DNA of 64,000 nt from Streptococcus macedonicus ACA-DC 198 (GTDB taxonomy: Bacteria > Bacillota > Bacilli > Lactobacillales > Streptococcaceae). Positions 36,371 to 44,845 of the stretch are shown here, piece after piece. The stretch lies in assembly GCA_000283635.1 (NCBI GenBank), contig HE613569.1, forward strand, positions 1,699,501-1,763,500, in the 5' to 3' direction. The position numbers and the translations under genes were made by a program. Position 1 is the first letter of the stretch; every line of letters begins with the position of its first letter. Below the pieces are notes generated by a model. It was not told the origin of the DNA. It saw only the letters and a program-made list of their open reading frames with translations, and did not search any database.

Positions 36371-36598
36371 AGCGTTAGGGATGTTTTAATATTAATTATA
36401 AGCGGTTAACGATTTATCTCATCCCTCTTAGCTTATTAAAATTATTGATATGGGCTGAAATTTTGGAACGCGAGATGCTGTTTTTTGAGCAAGACAGCAT
36501 ACGGATAACTAACCTTAGGTCACTAAAGCCAAGATTTCTTATTAATCCTATTTTTTCGGTCACTTCACGCTTTTACTAGCATAATTAAGGAGGCAGTT
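36371..36598 (+). other. Long untranslated leader of uspA
   Basis: No ORF was found in this stretch. Paired segments include AGGGATG (near 36377) with CATCCCT (near 36420) and GCTGT (near 36478) with ACAGC (near 36495). No known riboswitch class was recognised. The segment ends with AAGGAGG six bases before the uspA start. Confidence 0.4.
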
Positions 36599-37051
36599 AT
36601 GTCACATCATTATGAACGAATCTTAATTGCGATTGATGGTTCTCATGAATCAGAATTGGCTTTTAAAAAAGGAGTAAACATTGCACTGCGCAATAATGCT
36701 GAGTTGCTACTAACACACGTTATTGATACACGCGCACTTCAAAGTGTTGCTACTTTCGATACTAACATTTATGAAAATCTCGAACAGGAAGCAAAAGATG
36801 TATTGAACGATTATGAGCAACAAGCACGCGAAAAAGGATTAACGAAAGTCAAACAAGTTATCGAATTTGGTAATCCTAAAACTCTCCTAGCACGAGATAT
36901 TCCTGACAAAGAAAAAGTTGACTTGATTATGGTTGGGGCAACTGGTCTCAACACCTTTGAACGACTTCTTATCGGTTCTTCATCAGAATATATCATGCGT
37001 CATGCAAAAGTCGATTTGTTAGTTGTTCGTGATAGCGAAAAGACTTTCTAA
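36599..37051 (+). CDS. Universal stress protein UspA family
   Basis: A 150-residue cytoplasmic protein. The ATP-binding UspA features are visible: ERILIAIDGSHESELAFKKG at the N-terminus and the C-terminal GATGLNTFERLLIGSSSEYIMRHAKVDLLVV with the G-x2-G-x9-G(S/T) pattern. Such proteins help survive stationary phase, acid or oxidative stress. The strong ribosome site AAGGAGG precedes it. A long leader and a cre-like site suggest growth-phase or sugar control. Confidence 0.93.
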   Translation: MSHHYERILIAIDGSHESELAFKKGVNIALRNNAELLLTHVIDTRALQSVATFDTNIYENLEQEAKDVLNDYEQQAREKGLTKVKQVIEFGNPKTLLARDIPDKEKVDLIMVGATGLNTFERLLIGSSSEYIMRHAKVDLLVVRDSEKTF

Positions 37052-37110
37052 GTCTTGAGCCATATCGATACTCTTTAATAATAATTTTTAATCAATCTTC
37101 TATAATTACA

Positions 37111-37152
37111 AAAAAGCCAAGTTAGTTAATGACTAGCTTGGTTTCTTTTTTT
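37111..37152. terminator. Bidirectional terminator between uspA and the HAD gene
   Basis: AAGCCAAG-TTAGT pairs with ACTAG-CTTGGTTT with T-runs on both strands, and lies between convergent genes. It overlaps the last codons of the HAD-family gene. Confidence 0.85.
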
Positions 37153-38529
37153 ACGATTTAATGATTTTTGAATTTGGCGGTCAAGTTCACGTTTGATAGC
37201 AGGTTCAGGCGCAAACTGCTCTTCCCAATTATCTGGTTTCAAAATTTTATGTGTTACAGAGTCAAAATGTGCTTTCCCGTCAGGAAAGATTTTTCCCATA
37301 TTGGCTTCATGAACCGTATCAAAAAATGGTTTTGGGTCAATTCCCATCAAAACAAATGAACCATAGGTCAAATATAACAAGTCCGTCAAAGCATCTACCT
37401 GACCAACCAGCGGTGTTTCTGGATGTTCTTTACTTCGTACTTTATTTACTGCTTTATCAATGGCAGCATGCAAATCTGATATCGATTTTTCAAACGCTTC
37501 TGGATTCCCCTTACTTGCCGCATGTAAAAATTCGACAATTTCTTCCACTTTAAAATCAGAACGATGTGTTGCCTCTTCACTGCCGTACAATCGTGGTGTT
37601 TCGCAAGTCTCACCGTCCATAAGATGATGAAAATCCTTAACTTTATTGAAATTCTCGTCTTGACTTTCAAAACTTTCTTCAACTTCAAAATGAATTAAGC
37701 CGTAATGAGCCAAGGCCTTTGAAATGCCATCATTGTTATTGCTATCAGTTGTATAGTGAGCGAGTTCTTTGACCGAGCTCTTGGCATTTCCCATAGCCAC
37801 ACCAATACCGACACCTGATAACATCTCAATATCATTATCAGAATCACCAAATGCCATGACTTCAGTTAATTCAAAACCAAACATCTCACCCAAACGCTCA
37901 ATCCCTTTTATCTTTGATTGTTCTTTTGAGATTAAGTCCGCAGAATAAGGGCTACTACGTGTGATTTTGATATAAGGAAAAGCTTCCTGAATCTCATCAG
38001 TCTCACCTTCAGTTGCAATAAGAACGATTTGGTAAATTGGCTGGCGCATAATGGTTAACAGATTGTTCAAATTTTGCGGTTTGAAACGACGAATCAGATG
38101 TTTAAAACTACGCTCCACCGCTTTTGCCCAACGTTTTGGGACAATCGTGCTAACCACTTGTCCAAAACGACTAGTTCCCATATCAATAATACGTGAGCCA
38201 ACTAAACCAGATGCCGTTCCCAGAGAAATTTCACGGCGTCTATCACTCGCATAACGAATAATACGATAAATGGTTGAAACAGGCAATTGATTATGATAAA
38301 GCACTTGATCACGTGTAAAAATATATTGCCCGTTATAGGTTACCGCAAAATCCAAGCCAAGATTTTCAAGATACGGTTGTACAAAACTTGGTCCGCGCCC
38401 TGTCGCCAGACCAACAAAAATTCCTTGTTTTTTCAAACTTTTAATGGCTTTTTGTGTTGATTGTTGCACATTTTTTCGGTCATTTAAAAGAGTTCCATCA
38501 ATATCAAAAAAGACTGCTTTTATCGCCAA
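37126..38529 (-). CDS. HAD-IIB phosphatase fused to a MazG/PRA-PH-like domain
   Basis: A 467-residue protein. Residues 1-265 are a Cof-type HAD phosphatase (motif I FFDIDGTLL with D9, motif IV GDSDNDIEML). From about residue 285 an all-helical domain resembling all-alpha NTP pyrophosphohydrolases follows (FNKVKDFHHLMDGE, EEIVEFLHAAS, DALTDLLYLTYGSFVLMGID). A sugar-phosphate or nucleotide cleanup role is plausible, the specific reaction unknown. I use a TTG start at 38529 because AAGGA lies six bases upstream and no ATG fits. It is convergent with uspA and divergent from the asparaginase gene. Confidence 0.85.
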   Translation of the reverse strand: MAIKAVFFDIDGTLLNDRKNVQQSTQKAIKSLKKQGIFVGLATGRGPSFVQPYLENLGLDFAVTYNGQYIFTRDQVLYHNQLPVSTIYRIIRYASDRRREISLGTASGLVGSRIIDMGTSRFGQVVSTIVPKRWAKAVERSFKHLIRRFKPQNLNNLLTIMRQPIYQIVLIATEGETDEIQEAFPYIKITRSSPYSADLISKEQSKIKGIERLGEMFGFELTEVMAFGDSDNDIEMLSGVGIGVAMGNAKSSVKELAHYTTDSNNNDGISKALAHYGLIHFEVEESFESQDENFNKVKDFHHLMDGETCETPRLYGSEEATHRSDFKVEEIVEFLHAASKGNPEAFEKSISDLHAAIDKAVNKVRSKEHPETPLVGQVDALTDLLYLTYGSFVLMGIDPKPFFDTVHEANMGKIFPDGKAHFDSVTHKILKPDNWEEQFAPEPAIKRELDRQIQKSLNRKKRNQASH

Positions 38530-38599
38530 ATCGGTTCCTTGCCCTCCATCTTTATGTTAAAATAGATTATAACATATTTTTAAAGGAAGTTTTATAATA

Positions 38600-39562
38600 A
38601 TGAAAAAAATCCTTGTTCTGCATACTGGTGGTACCATTTCTATGCACGCTGATGAAGCAGGCAATGTCCGCCCAGATACTGATAATCCAATGAATCATGT
38701 TGGGGTTAATCTTGAAAACATTCAAGTGACGGCAGTTGATTTTTTTAATGTTCCAAGCCCGCACATTACACCTAAACATATGCTAAAACTCTACCAAGAG
38801 ATTAAAAAAAACGCTGATAACTATGACGGCATTGTCATCACTCATGGCACAGATACCCTAGAGGAAACGGCTTATTTTCTTGATACAATGGAAATTCCCA
38901 ATATTCCTATTGTCCTAACGGGTGCTATGCGCTCATCAAATGAGCTTGGTAGTGACGGTGTTTATAATTATCTTAGTGCCCTTCGTGTGGCTAGTCATGA
39001 CCAAGCTATCGGAAAAGGTGTTCTCGTTGTCATGAACGATGAGATTCACGCAGCCAAATACGTCACAAAAACGCATACTACTAACGTTTCAACCTTTCAA
39101 ACACCAATCCACGGTCCACTTGGTCTGATTACAAAACATGACATTCTTTTCTTTAGAACGACCGACCCACGTGTCCGTTTTGATTTGCAGGATATTTCAG
39201 GGACGGTTCCTATTGTAAAAGCTTACGCTGGTATGGGAGGAGACGGCATTATCAGTTTCCTAAATCCTAGCAATGTCTGTGGTGTTGTTGTCGAAGCCCT
39301 TGGTGCTGGAAATGTGCCACCACGCGCAGCTCAAGAAATCGTTGATTTAATCAAACAAGGTGTACCTGTTGCTCTCGTTTCACGTTGTTTCAACGGAATC
39401 ACCGAGCCAGTTTATGCTTATGAAGGTGGCGGTGTTCAACTCGCCAAAGCTGGTGTCATGTTTGTCAAAGAACTCAACGCCCAAAAAGCACGCTTGAAAT
39501 TGCTCATTGCCTTAAATGCTGGCTTAAAAGGACAAGCCCTCAAAGAATACATTGAAGGTTAA
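38600..39562 (+). CDS. ansA: Type I L-asparaginase
   Basis: A 320-residue cytoplasmic enzyme that hydrolyses asparagine to aspartate and ammonia. The first threonine motif is LVLHTGGTIS (T near residue 12), the second IVITHGTDTLEETAYFLD (T near 86), and VLTGAMRSSNELGSDG is the family signature. No signal peptide, consistent with type I. AAAGGAAG precedes the start. It is divergent from the HAD gene and ends in a bidirectional terminator. Confidence 0.93.
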   Translation: MKKILVLHTGGTISMHADEAGNVRPDTDNPMNHVGVNLENIQVTAVDFFNVPSPHITPKHMLKLYQEIKKNADNYDGIVITHGTDTLEETAYFLDTMEIPNIPIVLTGAMRSSNELGSDGVYNYLSALRVASHDQAIGKGVLVVMNDEIHAAKYVTKTHTTNVSTFQTPIHGPLGLITKHDILFFRTTDPRVRFDLQDISGTVPIVKAYAGMGGDGIISFLNPSNVCGVVVEALGAGNVPPRAAQEIVDLIKQGVPVALVSRCFNGITEPVYAYEGGGVQLAKAGVMFVKELNAQKARLKLLIALNAGLKGQALKEYIEG

Positions 39563-39570
39563 TTAATATA

Positions 39571-39626
39571 AAAAAATCTGAAACATTGATTCTGCCAAAC
39601 TGACAGACAGTGTCTCAGATTTTTTA
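39571..39626. terminator. Bidirectional terminator after ansA
   Basis: AAAAAATCTGAAACA pairs with TGTCTCAGATTTTTT (one bulge), between the convergent ansA and HTH genes. It has U-tracts on both strands. Confidence 0.85.
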
Positions 39627-39830
39627 TTAATCAGGAATACATTCTAAAACATCCTCAGGCTGACAACCCAATTCACGGCAAATAGCATTTAAAGTCGTTA
39701 ACCGAACAGCTTTAGCCTTTCCTGTTTTAAGAATAGAGAGATTAGCATTCGTAATCCAAATACGTTCCGCCAATTCCTTAGATTTCATTTTTCGCTTTGC
39801 CAGCTCAACATCAAGATTAATTCGAATCAT
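39627..39830 (-). CDS. Small Cro/CI-type HTH regulator (YozG-like)
   Basis: A 67-residue single-domain DNA-binding protein: RKMKSKELAERIWITNANLSILKTGKAKAVRLTTLNAICRELGCQPEDVLE is the Xre/YozG fold. It lies 12 bases after a DUF2975 membrane protein gene, a frequent pairing in Firmicutes in which the regulator controls the pair. Probable targets are its own operon, where repeated TTTTCGATAT sequences occur upstream. Confidence 0.88.
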   Translation of the reverse strand: MIRINLDVELAKRKMKSKELAERIWITNANLSILKTGKAKAVRLTTLNAICRELGCQPEDVLECIPD

Positions 39831-39842
39831 ATGCTTCCTCCG

Positions 39843-40346
39843 TTAAATCGTAAATTCGTTTTCTTCAGCGATGATACTTGCTTCTTTTAAAATCATTGAG
39901 AATACCCAGACTACAAAAGCAGCCACCAAGTATGCTACATTAACAAGGTTAAGCACCTCCGAACCAGAACATAAACTTTGAAACCAGCTATCTAAAAATG
40001 CCAAAGCGATAAAATTATATTCAACATAACGCGCTAGTTTAACATTATCTTGAGTAAAAATGCGATTATCAATAATATTTTGAAAGAACATTTTAACCCA
40101 AACAAGCAAAGCAATCCAAAGAGCAGAAACAATAACAGTCAAGCCAATAAAAGCTGGCGAATGTACCAGTTTTTCTGGAATGTTAATATCAAATACAATG
40201 CTATTGCCTACTTGATTAGTCAAAGCTAAATGTGATTGAGTCACCGAAAGTCCAATAGCGATTATCGTTGATATGACAATAACAGCAATCACAATATTGA
40301 TAAAAATATTAGCAATTTTCAAGGCTTTATAGTTTGTTTTTTTCAT
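39843..40346 (-). CDS. DUF2975 membrane protein
   Basis: A 167-residue protein with four hydrophobic segments, matching the plan of the DUF2975 family. Function is unknown. It lies between a truncated relative upstream (40374-40825) and a YozG-like regulator gene downstream, all on the same strand and closely spaced, so they form one operon. GGAG is upstream of the start. Confidence 0.82.
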   Translation of the reverse strand: MKKTNYKALKIANIFINIVIAVIVISTIIAIGLSVTQSHLALTNQVGNSIVFDINIPEKLVHSPAFIGLTVIVSALWIALLVWVKMFFQNIIDNRIFTQDNVKLARYVEYNFIALAFLDSWFQSLCSGSEVLNLVNVAYLVAAFVVWVFSMILKEASIIAEENEFTI

Positions 40347-40373
40347 GGTGTTCTCCTTAAATCGTATCCTTTT

Positions 40374-40825
40374 TTATTGAGCTAAGCGACGTGTGCGGAA
40401 GTATTTAACTGCCAAAGTAGCTAGTAGGATGTAGCCACAGATTGAAAAGTCAAAGATAATGTTTGCTTGGTTGAGAGATGTTGCCAAGGTATTTTGAAGC
40501 AATGAGACAACAAATGTGTAGATAGTAGCACATTTCAAGAAAAGATATGTTTTATAAGTTAAAACTTCTTTGATAGTAAATTCTGAAATAAATGCTTTTA
40601 ATTTTGCAAGACCATAGATGATAGTGCTGTTTGTTAGAATGTTTAAAGCAGTCAACAACCATGTGTTCGTTTCCTTACCGATTGACCAATCAATGACACC
40701 ATAATGACCAACGTGGACAGTATCATAACCGTAAATATGTGAAACCAAAGCAGAAGGATAGTTGCAAGATTGATAGCGACTTTAGCGACTGTTTTTGTAA
40801 TGTTTTCGATAGTTTTTGTGTTCAT
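40374..40825 (-). pseudogene. Four-helix membrane protein gene, frameshifted near its 5' end
   Basis: The intact gene would start ATG at 40825 (MNTKTIENITKTVAKVAINLATILLL) behind AGGA. The frame breaks in a short T-run near 40747-40751. With one more T it reads LLLLVSHIYGYDTVHVGHYGVIDWS and runs to KYFRTRRLAQ and the stop at 40374. The span of 452 bases is 3 x 151 - 1, as expected for one lost base. The product of about 150 residues has four hydrophobic segments and resembles the DUF2975 neighbour. The remaining downstream frame could only be translated from a late TTG with no ribosome site. A sequencing error in the T-run cannot be excluded. Confidence 0.75.
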
Positions 40826-40906
40826 GATAAATATCCTAAAAAATATTTTTCTTGGATTTGTTGTGAGCTCAGTTTTTAAATCCGTTTTACAATATGTAAT
40901 TATTCT

Positions 40907-40994
40907 TTTTCGAAAATATTTTATCGTTTTTCGATATGTTTAGTAAATCACAATTTTTATGTTTTGCAACACTTTTTTTATTGATTTTCGATAT
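40907..40994. promoter_or_regulatory. Repeated TTTTCGATAT sites upstream of the DUF2975 operon
   Basis: TTTTCGATAT occurs at 40928-40937 and 40985-40994, and a related TTTTCGAAAAT at 40907-40917. They lie in the AT-rich region before the operon's start. They are good candidates for the binding site of the small HTH regulator. Confidence 0.5.
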
Positions 40995-41052
40995 TTTTGT
41001 ATTTTTTTGCAGCATTCTGACGTTTTGACCTAAAAATTAACTTTAAAAGCAC

Positions 41053-41082
41053 CAAAAAAGCCCAGCCACCGTCAGCTGAGCT
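41053..41082 (-). terminator. Terminator on the left edge of the second IS
   Basis: Minus strand AGCTCAGC pairs with GCTGGGCT (one G.T pair) followed by six T. It lies two bases beyond the IS flank, so before the insertion it stood about 80 bases downstream of the small gene at 42590-42661. Confidence 0.8.
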
Positions 41083-41091
41083 CGATATTTT

Positions 41092-42502
41092 AGCTCTATA
41101 ATTTCTGTAGTGGGTAACTCCACTGTGGAATTATAGGGCTTTTTGAATATACACAAAAAGTCCCATATGACTTATAATGAAAAGCGACCAAACTCACATT
41201 AGAAAGCATCATATGGAACAACTCTATCATACTACACAATTGATTGGAATTAAAGACAAAAATATCACGTTGAACAAAGTTTTGAAACATAAGACACACA
41301 TTGAGATGATAGCTACACTGGACTACGCTCCTGGAAACTGTAATCACTGTCAGGGAAAACAGATAAAATATGACTTCCAAAAGCCATCGAAAATACCATT
41401 TCTTGAGGTGGCTGGCTTCCCCAGTCTTATTAGGCTCAAGAAACGGCGTTTTCAATGCAAGAATTGTCGTAAGGTAACCGTCTCTGAAACCAGCTTGGTA
41501 CAGAAAAACTGTCAAATCTCTGAACCTCTCAGACAGAAGGTCGCGCAAGCCTTGGTCAATCGTCAAGCCTTAACACACATTGCTCAGGATTTAGCGATTT
41601 CAACCTCTACCGTACACCGAAAACTCAGGGAATTCACTTTCAAAGAGGACTTCTCTCGTCTGCCTGAAATCCTCTCCATCGATGAGTTTTCGTATCAAAA
41701 AGGAAAGCTTGCCTTCATTGCACAGGATTTTGAGACCAAGAAAATCATCACCATCCTTGAGAATCGGACACAAACAACCATTCGCAATCATTTCTTCAGG
41801 TATTCTAAAGAGGCTAGGAACAGCGTGAAAGTCGTTACCGTTGATATGTCTGGCAGCTACATCCCGATGATTCCTAAGCTCTTTCCCAAAGCTAAGATTG
41901 TTATTGACCGTTTCCACATTGTTCAACACATGAGCCGTGCTCTTAATCACACACGTATTCAACTTATGAAACAGTTCGACAAGAAATCTTTAGAATATCG
42001 TGCCCTCAAATACTACTGGAAATCCGTGCTGAAAGACAGTCGTAAACTCTCTCTAAACAGCTTTCGTTCAAGGACTTTTGGAGAAACGCTCACACCAAAA
42101 GAATGTTTGACCGAGATATTCCACCTTGTCCCTGAGTTGAAAGGGTATTATGACCTCTACCAGCTCCTACTGTTCCACCTGCAAGAGAAAAACGCTGACT
42201 ACTTCTTTGACTTGATTGAAGAAGCCTTACCACATCTCAATCAAACCTTTAAAACAGCTCTGAGAACTATCCTTCACCACAAGCAACACGTCATAAACGC
42301 TATTGAGCTTCCTTATTCTAACGCCAAACTGGAGGCAACCAACAAACTCATCAAAGACATCAAGCGTAATGCCTTTGGATTCAGGAACTTTGACAACTTT
42401 AAAAAACGTATCTTTATCGCTTTAAACATGCAAAAAGAGAAGACGCATTTCGTCTCCTCTCGTGTTTAGCTATAAGTCACCCACTACAGTTGACAATGAG
42501 TC
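41092..42502 (+). mobile_element. Second ISL3-family insertion sequence, diverged from the first
   Basis: About 1411 bp. Both ends carry CTGTAGTGGGT 13 bases in, with outer ends AGCTCTATAATTT and GACTCATTGTCAA that match imperfectly. ATATTTT flanks it at 41085-41091 and 42503-42509, a 7-bp match; an 8th base may have mutated, as ISL3 elements usually make 8-bp duplications. The imperfect ends and flank suggest an older insertion than the first copy. The transposase is intact. Confidence 0.88.
41213..42469 (+). CDS. ISL3 family transposase
   Basis: The product has 418 residues from the ATG at 41213 (MEQLYHTTQLIGIKDKNITL); a longer in-frame start exists but homology to the other copy supports this one. 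It has the zinc ribbon CNHCQGK and CKNCRK, the HTH IAQDLAISTSTVHRKLREF, and DDE residues in SIDEFSYQKG, TVDMSGSYIP/DRFHIVQHMSRALNHTR and SNAKLEATNKLIKDIKR. It is the same family and length as the transposase at 30242-31498 but differs at many positions, so the two belong to different IS subtypes rather than being recent copies. Confidence 0.94.
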   Translation: MEQLYHTTQLIGIKDKNITLNKVLKHKTHIEMIATLDYAPGNCNHCQGKQIKYDFQKPSKIPFLEVAGFPSLIRLKKRRFQCKNCRKVTVSETSLVQKNCQISEPLRQKVAQALVNRQALTHIAQDLAISTSTVHRKLREFTFKEDFSRLPEILSIDEFSYQKGKLAFIAQDFETKKIITILENRTQTTIRNHFFRYSKEARNSVKVVTVDMSGSYIPMIPKLFPKAKIVIDRFHIVQHMSRALNHTRIQLMKQFDKKSLEYRALKYYWKSVLKDSRKLSLNSFRSRTFGETLTPKECLTEIFHLVPELKGYYDLYQLLLFHLQEKNADYFFDLIEEALPHLNQTFKTALRTILHHKQHVINAIELPYSNAKLEATNKLIKDIKRNAFGFRNFDNFKKRIFIALNMQKEKTHFVSSRV

Positions 42503-42565
42503 ATATTTTCTATGGTCTTATGTGTCTTATCATGGGATTTTACCCTACTGCCATAGCGTTTTGTC

Positions 42566-42606
42566 AAAAAAGAGTACTCTTTTTTCAGCTTACTTTCCGT
42601 AAGCTG
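42566..42606 (-). terminator. Tandem hairpins at the end of the 23-residue gene
   Basis: CAGCTTAC pairs perfectly with GTAAGCTG (42586-42606) and includes the stop codon. The 20-base perfect palindrome AAAAAAGAGTACTCTTTTTT (42566-42585) follows on the minus strand and ends in six T. Together they may stop transcription. Confidence 0.55.
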
Positions 42607-42661
42607 GTTTCACATGAATTTTTTTGGCAAAATACTTTTTGTAGGTTACTTTTACTGTCAT
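42590..42661 (-). CDS. Probable 23-residue basic protein, unidentified
   Basis: The frame begins MTVKVTYKKYF and ends HVKPAYGK; it is strongly basic (seven lysines), without a hydrophobic segment. It has the parts of a real gene: TATAAT at 42699-42694, a ribosome site GAGAGG eight bases before the ATG, and paired hairpins right after the stop. It lies between recG and the second IS. I recognise no family. It could be a small protein, a regulatory peptide, or the coding part of a longer structured RNA. Confidence 0.5.
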   Translation of the reverse strand: MTVKVTYKKYFAKKIHVKPAYGK

Positions 42662-42693
42662 AAGCTTTGCCTCTCATTTCATTTGATAGGGTC

Positions 42694-42699
42694 ATTATA
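42694..42699 (-). promoter_or_regulatory. Possible -10 element of the 23-residue gene
   Basis: Minus strand TATAAT, 33 bases before the ATG and 45 bases after the recG stop codon; no good -35 element was found. Confidence 0.45.
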
Positions 42700-42743
42700 A
42701 GAAGCAAAGCTTAACCTATCCTTGCAGAAAACTTTCATAAACC

Positions 42744-44759
42744 TTAATCGAAAGTTCCTTTGTCTTTGAGATTTTGGCTAACAATTTGCCATTGTGGATT
42801 ATTTTGCCAATCTTTTTCGGAAACAATCTGACTTGCAACGCGTCTAGCTTCCTCGAGAATATTGTAATCTTCGACAATATCTGCCACTTGGAATTCTGGA
42901 ATTCCTGATTGGCGTGTACCGAAAATCTCACCTGAACCACGCATTTTAAGGTCGGCTTCTGCTAAAACAAAACCATCCGTTGTTTCTGTCATAATTTTCA
43001 TGCGCTCTTTTCCTGTTTGTGTTTTGGGATTGGCAACTAAAATAGCATAAGATTGTTTATCTCCACGCCCAACTCGTCCACGAAGCTGATGCAACTGGCT
43101 AAGTCCAAAACGGTCAGCATCCATGATAATCATAATGGTCGCATTTAGGACATTAACACCAACTTCAATGACGGTTGTCGATACCAAAACCTGACTTTTT
43201 TGTGACTTAAAATCTTGCATGATAGCTTCTTTTTCGTCATTTTTCATGCGACCATGCATGAGCGCTACGGTTGCACTATTCGCAAAATAGGCTGATAATT
43301 CCTCGTGCAAGGCAACAGCATTTTTCAAATCAAGTGATTCAGATTCTTCAATTAAAGGTGAAATCACATAGGCTTGTGCTCCTTTTTGCAATTCTTTTTT
43401 GACCCAATCAAGCACAACTTCCAACTGTTCATGTTTAACCCAACGCGTGATAATCGGTTTGCGTCCTGCAGGCAATTCATCAATAATCGAAACGTCCATT
43501 TCACCAAATGCCGTAATAGCAAGTGTCCGTGGAATTGGTGTCGCAGTCATCATGAGCACATCTGGATTTTCGCCCTTTTCACGGAAAACACGACGTTGAT
43601 TGACACCAAAACGGTGTTGTTCATCAGTAATGGCAAGCCCCAAGCGGTGGTAAGTTACCGCATCTTGAATCAGCGCATGCGTACCAACAATCATATCTAC
43701 CGAACCATCCGCAATCGCCAAAAGTGCCGCTTGTTTGGCTGCTGTTTTCATCCCTGATGTTAAAATTGCAATAGACAAATTTGGAAAAAGCTGGGTCAAA
43801 CTTTCAAAATGCTGCTCCGCTAAAATTTCCGTTGGTACCATCAAAGCTGATTGAAAACCTGCCGTATAAGCAGCATACATAGCAAGACTAGCCACAACCG
43901 TCTTACCAGAACCAACATCCCCTTGCAGGAGACGATTCATATGACCACCAGAACGCATATCCACCAAAATATCATCAAGACTGCGTCTTTGCCCACCCGT
44001 CAAGGTGAATGGCAGAGCTGCAATCTTATCAGCAACTTTTTGCTCATCATAAGCAATCGCCAAACCGTTAGCTTCTGATTTATTCTCTGCCTTTAAAGTT
44101 TGCAAATTCATTTGGAAATAGAACAGTTCTTCAAATTTAATCCGACGAAGTGCTTGTTTATACTCAGCTAAATCTTTTGGAAAGTGCATAGCAGCCGTTG
44201 CTTGAGCACGCCCTAGCAAACGATACTTGTCCAAAAGCACCTGCGGTAAATTTTCAGGCAACCAATTCTGAGCACCAATTTCAAAAGCTGATTTGATAGC
44301 TTTGACCAGTGCATTTTGTGAAATACCTTGAGCAACACGGTAAACTGGCTGCATATCATCTTCAACTTGCGCTAAAATTTTCATACCAGTCACCGCTGAT
44401 TTTAGGGCATCCCATTTTCCAAAAATCGCGATATCGCTGCCAAGCTCGACTTTATCTGCTAAATAAGGCTGGTTAAAAAAAGAAATCGCAATAACCGCTT
44501 CGCCCTGCTTGATTTTAAACGACAGACGATTACGCTTATAACCATAATATTGCACATTGGCAGGTGTCACAACCGTTCCCGTAATGACAGCTTTTTCCCC
44601 ATCAGTAAGCTCTGAAACACGCTTGCTCTTAAAATCTTCATATCGAAAAGGATAGTACAGCAGTAAATCTTCAATGGTATAAATATCTAACTTATAAAAT
44701 TTTTCCGCTGACTTAGCCCCCACTCCTTTTAATTCCACAATTGATGATTGTAAATTCAT
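42744..44759 (-). CDS. recG: ATP-dependent DNA helicase RecG
   Basis: A 671-residue helicase that remodels stalled replication forks and Holliday junctions. The N-terminal wedge (OB-fold) domain is followed by Walker A LLQGDVGSGKTVVASLAMY, DEQHRFG (DExH box), TATPIPRTLAI, and the C-terminal QLRGRVGRGDKQSYAIL with the TRG motif region. The start MNLQSSIVELKGVGAKSAEKF is the usual one. It is the last gene of the secA/aroF/acpS/alr/recG string. Confidence 0.96.
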   Translation of the reverse strand: MNLQSSIVELKGVGAKSAEKFYKLDIYTIEDLLLYYPFRYEDFKSKRVSELTDGEKAVITGTVVTPANVQYYGYKRNRLSFKIKQGEAVIAISFFNQPYLADKVELGSDIAIFGKWDALKSAVTGMKILAQVEDDMQPVYRVAQGISQNALVKAIKSAFEIGAQNWLPENLPQVLLDKYRLLGRAQATAAMHFPKDLAEYKQALRRIKFEELFYFQMNLQTLKAENKSEANGLAIAYDEQKVADKIAALPFTLTGGQRRSLDDILVDMRSGGHMNRLLQGDVGSGKTVVASLAMYAAYTAGFQSALMVPTEILAEQHFESLTQLFPNLSIAILTSGMKTAAKQAALLAIADGSVDMIVGTHALIQDAVTYHRLGLAITDEQHRFGVNQRRVFREKGENPDVLMMTATPIPRTLAITAFGEMDVSIIDELPAGRKPIITRWVKHEQLEVVLDWVKKELQKGAQAYVISPLIEESESLDLKNAVALHEELSAYFANSATVALMHGRMKNDEKEAIMQDFKSQKSQVLVSTTVIEVGVNVLNATIMIIMDADRFGLSQLHQLRGRVGRGDKQSYAILVANPKTQTGKERMKIMTETTDGFVLAEADLKMRGSGEIFGTRQSGIPEFQVADIVEDYNILEEARRVASQIVSEKDWQNNPQWQIVSQNLKDKGTFD

Positions 44760-44845
44760 ATGACCTCACTTTGCTACTATTATAACAAAAAATAGATTCT
44801 AAATCGCCGCAAGTTTCTTACAGCAAGATAGAATCTTTTTATCAT

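Noticed and set aside
30118-42502. Composite transposon made by the two ISL3 elements
   Set aside because: The two IS differ in sequence and each has its own target flank; the DNA between them is ordinary chromosomal housekeeping sequence in conserved order.
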